The position numbers were made by a program, and so were the translations under genes. 64,000 nt of DNA, from the NCBI GenBank assembly GCA_003415625.1, contig PYIU01000004.1, positions 248,001 to 312,000 of the forward strand, in the 5' to 3' direction. Numbering within the stretch: position 1 is the stretch's first letter; each line of letters begins with the position of its first letter. This document shows positions 56,317 through 64,000 of the stretch, in pieces. The stretch comes from Aquanectria penicillioides (taxonomy: Eukaryota > Ascomycota > Sordariomycetes > Hypocreales > Nectriaceae). The notes below the pieces were generated by a model that worked only from the letters and a program-made list of their open reading frames with translations, ran no database searches and was not told the DNA's origin.

Positions 56317-57542
56317 TTGTGGAACTTGTGTGCCAATTTGCCATTCTTGACGGTGCAATCTAGAAGAAGATTTACAGCATTGCAATGGATTGGAAAGAAT
56401 TATCACATGCAAATATCTTCGGGTTCACCGGCATTGATTGAAAGGAGACTCTGATACACAAATTGCAACGCCTTCAAAGGAAAAGCCCGAGGCACTCGGC
56501 GGAATTTATTCCGACCAAGCCAGCGACAACAATAGCACGAGTTTAAGTTTAGTTTGAATAACACGGGTATCCCAGCGATCTAGACAAGCCAATTGAGTCC
56601 AGACAAGCCAAGTCGGTGGTGAGCGTGGCATGGCGAGCCTCATAGTGTGATGAGAGACCCATTCCATGATGGCGAATGCCAATGAACAGCTTCGAGAATA
56701 TCTCCCTACAGGGGCTCACGTCAAAATGGAACGAACATGGGCAACGGCTGATTTGCGTCAACCGGCGCTAGTCTTGAAAGGGTTGCGGAAGATTTCGTCC
56801 CGGCACAGAAGTCGCCGGATCAGGCAACGTGTAGATTCGAACATAGGAGACCAACGCCGTCATACGACTGACTAGCGCAGACAATGTCGGTCCGGTAGGT
56901 TGGTGGTCTCGCCCTAGAGCGTGTCATCTAGCGAATCCGCTACGCTACTGAGGAACAAGGTGACATTTTGAGGTTCTGCTGGACTGCGAATCCATACATG
57001 CCTTCAGTGTGGACGCAAACCCTGCTCGTCCCGACTCTTGCAGTGGGTTGACGTAACATCAGTGCCTCTATATGCGCTCTGCCTGACTCAATCGAACCGC
57101 CACTGGCCCATGAGAAGCTTCATTAGTTCCATCTCAACCTTAAGTTTCTTCGTCCTGAAACCCCGGATTTTCACTTCTCTCCGCCACACCAACACACCCG
57201 TATTCCCGGATCGGCTCTTGAACCCCTCCTTCTCTCCCCCCCTGCTCGACGGCAATTGGTCCCACCCCGTCGTTGATCCTGTGCCATGCAATTTACCCCA
57301 GACTCTCTCCCGTTGGCAACCTGATTTCACTCGTGACTTTTCGCACCTCACAATGGTTGACGTCCTCGCGGTCCTGCCTTGAAGCAACCGAGAGTTTCTT
57401 CAAGGACCAAACAGTTCTGGCTTTTTGAAAAACTCCTCTTCATTTCCCCCGCTGTTCTTTTTTCCCGGCCTCGTCTGCTGCCGTTCCATCTCAGACGCAA
57501 CGGTTGAAGTGCTAAGCCGCTCCCAACAACGAGGACAGAAAA
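56317..57542. other. Intergenic: transporter 3' flank and regulator promoter
   Basis: 1.2 kb. It contains CGGAA-N4-TTCCG (56500-56513), which has the same half-sites as the shared palindrome but a 4-bp gap. No gene supported. Confidence 0.5.
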
Positions 57543-59862
57543 ATGTTCTACCAATGTAGGTTCTATGGAGACACCATCCTGCCGATGGCCCACATTTGCT
57601 AACATGGGAACCGTGTCAAGTCCAAGGTGTGCAGGACACCGATAGCACAGCCGACTCCCAGGCCGACAAAGATCAGGATACCAAGCCCACCAAGAGCCTT
57701 CATGCCTGCGTCGAGTGCCAACGCCGCAAAGTTCGCTGTGATGGAAACCAACCTTGCCGCCCATGCCTCTCCAGCCGTTCGCAGAAACGATGTTTCTACG
57801 ACAAGCACCGCAAGCGACTTCTTCCATCGAGAAAGTGAGTGCCTATCCCCACACTCGAGGGCTCTCCACCTCCACTCTTAGTATCATCATGCTGATCGCT
57901 CCTCAGAGTGCTCGAGGATCTATCACAGAGTCTAGAAGAGTGCCGCACTATTCTGGCACGCTTGTATCCTAATCATGACACCAAATCGCTTCTCCCCTTA
58001 TCCCGGCAAGAGCTGTGCGATCTGTTGACTCAGGAAGAAAAAGAGCCCATCAGCCATCTCCCATCTCCCGGCCTTAGTGCCCAGAAAACCCCTGTTATCC
58101 TCGAGCAGTTGCCCACTGAAGAATCAGAATGGGACGAAGAGAGGCGCGATCGGGATTCAATTCCTGTAGAGGCTGACGACATCAACGCCCTGTCTCTTTC
58201 CGTGGACAGACAAGCCTCATATCTCGGGGCCTCTTCCATAAAGGCAGCATTGATGGTGATGTTAAAGGTTCAGCCTCAAATTCGAGCAGCGCTAGCTTCA
58301 CCTCCAGAAAGTGATTGTGCCCAACCGAACAGTTCTGTCGCATTACGTCAACCGATCGAAACTTCACAAAAGAGCATCCCCACATCCTGGACTTGGAAAG
58401 GCCAGACGTTTGTAGACGCATATTTCAACCGTCTCCACATATTCACTCCAATGCTTGACGAAGTCGCATTCCGGGCAGACTATCTCAGAGGTCATCGGCG
58501 TGATGCGCCATGGCTCGCTTTACTTAACATGGTTTTCGCCATGGGCAGCATAATGGCTACCATATCAAGTGATTTGACGCATGTGCAGTACGCACATCAA
58601 GCCATCGAACACCTTCATCTTAGCGACTTTGGTAGTAGCCATATTGAGACAGTCCAGGCGTTTTCTCTCCTCGGTGGGTATTATCTGCACTATGTCAACC
58701 GTCCCAATATGGCAAATGCCATCATGGGTGCTACAATCAGAATGTCCAGCGCGCTGGGATTGCACCGTGAGTCGGTTACGCAAAAGAGCAAAGACATTGC
58801 CACGGCAGACACCAGACGACGGACGTGGTGGTCCATCTTTTGTCTCGATACCTGGACCACCACTACGATGGGTCGCCCATCGTTTGGCCGATGGGGGCCT
58901 GCAATCAACATTCAGCCACCGACTTTGAGTACCAGCGAGGTAGCTATCTGGACAGCCTCTCATCTTCTCGTTTCTTGGGCGATTCTGACATGAACTAGGA
59001 GAAGGAGGACTCTGCGCAACACGCCGGAATCATGCCATTACTTGAGAATATCAAGTTTTGTAAAATCGCCACTGAAATACAGGACATGCTCGCAGTGGCC
59101 CCCCTTCTCGAACGAGAGGACCGAGACCGTTTAGACGGCCTGCTCATCAACTGGTACAACGGCCTCCCACAGCTTCTTCAAACTACAGAGCCCTGCACTG
59201 AACCGTTAAATCTTTCTCGATGCATTATGAAATGGCGGTACTGGAACTTGCGCATGTTGCTTTATCGCCCTACCCTCCTGACTCTGGCGAGTGGCAAGAA
59301 GTTGCCCGTGGCTGAAGAGGACATTTCTGCGGTAAACATATGTCAAGACATGGCTAAGGCAACAATAGAAAACGTAGGAAACGAATGGATGCGTCACCAG
59401 ATGTCTGGATGGAATGCTGTCTGGTTCTTGTACCAGGCAGCTATGATTCCACTAGTTAGCATTCTTTGGCAACCAGAAAGCCCATACCATGTCGACTGGA
59501 AGAAGCAGGTTGAAAAATGCCTAGAACTGTTCGACGCTATGGAGGACTGGTCGTTGACGGCACGCCGTAGCCGGGACGCAGTGTGGCGTATCTATATGGC
59601 TTGCTGCCAGTTTTCTAATGCGGGTCTTAAATCTACGCAAGGAGATCCAAACCCGGATGACTCTCATATCTCACCCATTGGTTTCGAGATGGATGACGTG
59701 GTGAATATGCTGGACCAAGATTGGCTGTGGGACGTTGACGGACAATTCTGGGAACAACAAGCTGAGTATATGGTGGAGGAGGAAATCTTTGGTATCCAAA
59801 ACAATTTGAGATCAGACGATCCTCTTTTTATGAACGAGAATGGCGAATCCTTTATCTATTAG
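57543..59862 (+). CDS. Zn2Cys6 transcription factor within the mannanase/transporter block
   Basis: Four exons, 57543-57555, 57621-57834, 57907-58939 and 58999-59862 (introns 65, 72, 59 bp), give 707 aa. Exon 1 encodes only MFYQ. The zinc cluster CVECQRRKVRCDGNQPCRPC continues eight residues to the last cysteine (C-x2-C-x6-C-x5-C-x2-C-x8-C). A basic segment YDKHRKRLLPSRK and a short coiled coil (VLEDLSQSLEECRTILARL) follow, as in dimeric Gal4-type factors that bind paired CGG triplets. The fungal transcription-factor domain (about 170-500) has AYFNRLHIFTPMLDEVAFRA, MSSALGLHRE, RRTWWSIFCLDTW and MGRPSFGRWG. The C-terminus is acidic. It sits between a sugar transporter and two mannanases whose promoters share CGGAA-N7-TTCCG, so it is the obvious candidate regulator. 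I cannot equate it with ClrB/ManR from sequence memory. Confidence 0.85.
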
Positions 59863-60086
59863 CGTCAGAATGCGACGAAATCTCGGATCATGGGACAATT
59901 GTTAGGTCAAATGCAAAAGCAAAAAGAACTCAATTTTTACCATCTCCGCCACGTGACACTTCCATGGTCTAATAGTATCTATCTATAACTGAACGGTCAG
60001 ATAAGAAAATGAATCATTCAACCACTCAGGTCAATCAACGGGTCTGAACGAAGGGGCCGCGGCAATCTTCCGAGAATGATGTGGAT

Positions 60087-60103
60087 CGGAACGAAGTATT
60101 CCG
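60087..60103. promoter_or_regulatory. Shared palindrome CGGAA-N7-TTCCG (mannanase 2)
   Basis: CGGAACGAAGTATTCCG, 400 bp before the ATG of the second mannanase and about 225 bp after the stop of the Zn2Cys6 gene. Confidence 0.6.
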
Positions 60104-60390
60104 TGGGTGGGTAGCCAGCACTGCTACCAGGAGCAGGCACATGGAATCCACCGCTAAAAGTGGACACACTGACTTGTCCTGAAATGAGGAAAGCCAACCT
60201 AAGCGTGCGTAAATCACATGAGGCCCTGAAACCACTGTTAGAAGTGCCTTGAACATTTCAAAAATACCAAACATTGGCGCACCCGTCAATGGAGACGAAA
60301 GGCTTGGTGTTTGAGGAGAAATTGCACAGGGGGGTGAGGGGGCCCTATGTTGCAATTAGACATGCTGTTATTATCTCCTGTTTGGCAGGT

Positions 60391-60398
60391 TATATAAA
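60391..60398 (+). promoter_or_regulatory. TATA box of mannanase 2
   Basis: TATATAAA, 104 bp upstream of the ATG at 60502; same octamer and similar distance as in mannanase 1. Confidence 0.55.
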
Positions 60399-60501
60399 GG
60401 CTGAGAGCTCTGGGCCGAGCAGTGAACTCACAAACTCATACACCAGGTTCAACCTTCTTCCATTCTTTCCCTTCCTTTACGTTTTTTTACATTCTTTTAC
60501 A

Positions 60502-61768
60502 ATGAAGTTCGCTCTCGGTTTTCTTTTCGCCTTCCTTGGAGGTACTATGGCACGCTGTACCCCGGTGAAGCCGTTTCCAACGTCCAATGGAACATTCGCT
60601 TCTACGTCCGGCACTCAGTTCAAGATTGACAATGAGGTTGGCTATTTCCCGGGCACCAACTGTTACTGGTGTTCCTTCTTGACAAACCAAACCGACATTG
60701 ATCTCACTCTGGATCACGCCGCCGACTCCGGCCTCCGGCTTCTGCGGGTTTGGGGCTTCAGTGACGTCAATGCGAAGCCGACTGATGGGAAAGTCTGGTT
60801 TCAGCATTTGTCCGCTCAGGGCTCCACTATCAACACAGGGGCAGACGGTCTCCAAAACCTTGACTATGTGGTCAATGCGGCTGCTAAAAGAGGCCTCAAG
60901 TTGATTATTCCATTCGTTAACTATTGGGATGACTATGGTGGCATGAAGGCTTACACCACCGCTTTTGGTGGCTCCGTCACTGGGTGGTATACTAACGAAG
61001 CCGCGCAAACACAGTACCGCAAATATATCGAGGCTGTAGTTAGCCGCTACCAATCTTCTAACGCCATTTTTGCTTGGGAGTTGGCAAACGAGCCTCGTTG
61101 CCCCGGCTGCAACACGTCAGTCATTTACGATTGGGCGGTGAAAACATCCAAATTCATCAAGGGGCTAGATTCCAACCACATGGTGACTCTCGGAGATGAA
61201 GGAATGGGTCTTCAAGGGGGCGATGGATCCTACGCTTATACCTACGCTGAGGGGACGGACTTTGAAAAGATATTGACCATTGGTACCCTCGATTTCGGCA
61301 CACTTCACCTTTACCCAAGCCACTGTCAGTGCTGATGATCCGTTGTGCAAAGCCCCAAATCTCAGTGACTAATGAAGTTTTAGGGGGCGTGACTTACGAT
61401 TGGGGCAATGGATGGGTCGAGTCTCATGCCAAAGCATGCGTGGCAGCCGGAAAGCCTTGCTTCCTTGAAGAATGTAAGTCATGTTGCCCCATACCAAAAA
61501 CCTTCCGGATATCTGTAGGTCAACAGCTAGCTCACGAATACCTGTTAAAACAGACGGCGCGGAAAGCGACCATTGCACTATCCAGGCTCCATGGCAGAAG
61601 ACGTCCCTTGAAACGAAGGGCATGGGTGGTGACGCTTTTTGGCAATGGGGTGACACTCTGTCTTCTGGGCAGTCTCCCGACGACAAATTCACCATCTTCT
61701 ATCAAGACTCTGATTGGGATTGTCTCGTCAAATCTCACGTTGCATCAATCAAATCCATCTCCGCTTAA
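60502..61768 (+). CDS. Secreted GH5 endo-beta-1,4-mannanase, second copy
   Basis: Exons 60502-61324, 61384-61473 and 61554-61768 (introns 59 and 80 bp) give 375 aa. [19 protein letters not shown] is a signal peptide. [61 protein letters not shown] (acid/base Glu) and TLHLYPSH|W follow the GH5_7 order. The nucleophile glutamate is in FLEE|YGAE, split by the second intron. [10 protein letters not shown] closes the barrel. Unlike mannanase 1, the first exon is long and intron positions differ, so the two genes are old paralogues. No carbohydrate-binding module is present. The promoter carries the shared palindrome and a TATATAAA box. An alternative name would be beta-mannosidase-like GH5, but the Trp-rich +1/-1 loops fit an endo-mannanase better. 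Confidence 0.9.
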
Positions 61769-62921
61769 GCGAGGTGACTCAGCTGGTACTTGAAGGTGTT
61801 GTGATTCTTGGGAGCGTACATATTGTTTGCGAGGCTGGTCCTTGCCTTTTTAGATAGTCATCCAGTCAATCATCTGTTGAACAGAGATTCTCGGTTTGCT
61901 ACAAACAGAAGCCCGTAATGATTGAACTGTGAATGATTTAGCCTAAGCAACGACATTTACTCCATCTGCCTCTTTTTCAATGCCCTCGATAAATGCTTTG
62001 AGATTAATCAGAGCCCAGTCGATTTTGTTTTTTTATGGCCAGCTCACTATAGTCCACATGCGTATACGGAGATGTGAGCCGGCTCTCAACATCAATTATT
62101 TTCGTATGAGTAACAAGGCTCAAACTGGTTTTACCAAATAAATTACATTATAGATAAGTCCCGATCCAGATAGCCTGGACACTTCAGTCTATTCGTTCGG
62201 GCTAGGTGACATTGGAAGCCCGACTTGGGCCGGAGACAGCCGAACTAGGCTGAACCTTTACGGATTTCATGGCTTGCTACAAACCCTCCTTTTGTGTCTA
62301 CAGGTATTAGGACAATGTACAAAAAAAAACACATTCCTATTCCATCATCATGCTCCAAGTTGAACTTTTTATATCTTCCGATGGCTGCATTGGGACCATT
62401 TACAATCTTTCGGTGTCGGAGTGGGTAAAGTTTCATTTAAGGTTACGGGGATATTACGGGACATCCTTTAGGGAGCGAAGCGTCGTATTTGGCAATTATT
62501 CAGCGGAATTCAGAATACTCGGTGGGCGTTTTCCGAAACGGCGTTTAATTAAGTACGGTCCCATTTCGGAATATAGTATGAAACCATGGATACGAGCCGA
62601 GAAGCGAGGACTAAACCATTCCGGTGGAGCGGGTGCGATCTTCCGACTGATCCTTGCGTCGCTCCCGGTGCAGCCGCAGTGCCCGTCGTGGTGGTCGTTT
62701 CTGAAACGAAAACACGCCCGATGAATCATGCTACTCTCTATACACCGTTTACCAGGAGTTCATTCACATTACCATCAATTGATTAGCACGAAAACCTTAT
62801 TTGCTAATCAATGAACAGCTATAGCTATATAACCTCCTTGATCCGCTGATGAACATTGATTTTCAGCAAGCAACCACAACATTCAATTCATCCAACCAAG
62901 ACAAATTATTTCATCAACACC
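61769..62921. other. Intergenic: mannanase 2 3' flank and secreted-protein promoter
   Basis: 1.15 kb. Frames around 62350-62786 overlap on both strands and have no motif. TATATAA at 62826-62832 is a likely TATA box, 90 bp before the next ATG. Confidence 0.55.
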
Positions 62922-63683
62922 ATGCGTTCTGTGTTCGCAATCGCCTCTCTGTGCCTTCTTGGTGCCAGTGCTCTTCCAACCGCGGACAATGCTCCCGAAC
63001 TCAACACTCGCCAAACATCGAGCGGGAGTTATACCGTCTCAGGACTCGGAAACAGAAAGCAAGCCATCCTCAATGCTGGTGGAAACACCCTAGACCTTGC
63101 AATCGCCATGTTGGAGACGGACAACATGGGAACTGACTACACATATGGCACGTAACCTCCATCGCCGACGAAATAGTTTAGGTGCGACTTACTAACATGT
63201 GGTAGGTGACGGCAAGACTCTTGACTCTGCCAATTTCGGAGTTTTTAAGCAAAACTGGGGCATGATGCGCGTTTGTGCATCCCGCGCTGGCTTTGCAGGG
63301 AAAAGCGAGAGTCAGTGGAATGACGGTGCCAAATTGAAGTAAGTGAACTTCCATCATCTTATGTGCTCGCGATGGCGGTCATTCGGTTACATTGGACTCA
63401 TTTGTCTCTTTGCCTATCTGGATTCACTCTTTCTGAATTGACTGACATTTTTAGCTCCGATATTTATGCCGATGTTGCTTCTCGCTGGGACTGCCAGAAC
63501 TACTATGGTTACGACACTTGGTTCGCAGGCCATCGCAATGGTGCGTCTGGGCTGGCGAACCCAAACACGAAAGACATCCAGACCTACAAGGATGCAGTTC
63601 AGTGGATTGCCACTCAAATTGACTCGGACACTAAATACAAGACCGACGACACTCGATTCTGGGTTCAGGTTACAGCAATCTGA
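62922..63683 (+). CDS. Secreted protein of an uncharacterised fungal family, with a GC-AG intron
   Basis: Exons 62922-63147, 63206-63338 and 63455-63683 (introns 58 and 116 bp) give 195 aa. MRSVFAIASLCLLGASALPT is a signal peptide, followed by a short pro-like stretch with a possible Kex2-type site. The mature domain contains LDLAIAMLETDNMG, ANFGVFKQNWGMMR, YYGYDTWFAGHRNGASGLAN and DDTRFWVQVTAI. I recall secreted fungal proteins with the same E-T-D-N-M, F-G-x-F-K-Q-N-W and G-H-R-N-G blocks but no established activity; conserved acidic and aromatic residues suggest an enzyme. Intron 1 has no usable GT: splicing must start at GC (63148-63149, TATG|GCACG) and end at GGTAG, with branch TACTAAC, to give YG|DGKTLDSANFG. 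The gene follows mannanase 2 but lacks the shared palindrome. Confidence 0.75.
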
Positions 63684-64000
63684 GCAACAGGTTGGAGTAC
63701 GAATTTCTTTGGAAGTTCGGTCCAAATTACTTGGTTTCTGATCAAAATCTTGGTATCCTATCAGACTGGGAACTTTTCTTCTTCGTGTACTCTTTCTTTC
63801 ACACCGAGGCTGGCCTTCGGTGTTTGTCAATATTGTGTGTTGCCGAAAATCTAAAAAGGACTAAAAAATCGCTCTTGACAAAGCGCTGGACTTACATTTC
63901 TATCACCGTACTTCTACAGAGCCACTTGGCCTTAAAAGGCTAAAATGTGACAAAAGCGCTTGTGACACATGAACTGAACCTCGGCTACTGGCCCTACTCG
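63684..64000. other. 3' flank to window edge
   Basis: 317 bp. A GGCTAAA lies near 63936 without an adjacent gene in view. No further feature seen. Confidence 0.5.

Larger units (their letters stand above)
59863..60501. other. Intergenic: regulator 3' flank and mannanase 2 promoter
   Basis: 640 bp with the palindrome at 60087-60103 and a TATA box at 60391-60398. TTCCG near 60069 and CGGAA at 60087 also form an outward-facing pair. Confidence 0.6.

Noticed and set aside
56500..56513. CGGAA-N4-TTCCG as a fourth operator
   Set aside because: The gap is 4 instead of 7 and it lies in the 3' flank of the transporter, about 1 kb from the next start.

Overview
This looks like nuclear DNA of a filamentous ascomycete (Pezizomycotina, probably Eurotiomycete-like). 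Protein-coding genes carry short introns of about 50-140 bp with GT..AG ends and CTAAC/CTGAC-type branch sites. Genes are widely spaced on both strands. The protein families are typically fungal: Zn2Cys6 regulators, a NACHT-ankyrin receptor, an Ldb19-type arrestin, a PhiA-like wall protein, GH5 mannanases, an Msb1 domain and PTH11-like rhodopsin-domain proteins. All exon structures below were joined by hand from splice signals, frame and remembered family motifs; no search was run.

Layout. 1-6.2 kb: the start of an Asp/Glu racemase-like gene, a 1.05-kb non-coding DNA transposon with 41-bp terminal inverted repeats, a Rossmann-fold reductase, and an unknown HxD..H protein. 6.7-13.2 kb: a compact Ldb19/Art-type arrestin with two PPxY motifs, then a gene joining a complete Ser/Thr kinase to an Msb1-like (DUF1708) domain. 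14-20 kb: an FAD monooxygenase, a damaged or intron-containing ankyrin-like gene, and a GFA-family protein. 20-26.5 kb: one large NACHT-ankyrin gene. 27-36 kb: a small cysteine-rich secreted protein, tRNA-Arg(ACG), a secreted TupA-like solute-binding protein, and a Zn2Cys6 regulator. 36.5-49.3 kb: a Gfo/Idh/MocA dehydrogenase, a rhodopsin-domain membrane protein, a secreted alpha/beta hydrolase, two unrecognised membrane-associated proteins, and a PhiA-like wall protein.

51-62 kb is the most coherent block: GH5 mannanase, MFS sugar transporter, Zn2Cys6 regulator, second GH5 mannanase. Both mannanases and the transporter carry the same palindrome, CGGAA-N7-TTCCG (a CGG-N11-CCG half-site pair), upstream of the start codon, and I found it nowhere else in the window. 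The simplest reading is a small mannan-utilisation regulon controlled by the embedded regulator; this is inference. A further secreted-protein gene lies at 62.9 kb.

A caution on sequence quality: three otherwise intact genes (NACHT-ankyrin, Zn2Cys6 at 33.3 kb, hydrolase at 41 kb) each come back into frame if one C is added to a C run, and a fourth (kinase-Msb1) may too. That pattern suits uncorrected homopolymer errors at least as well as real mutations.
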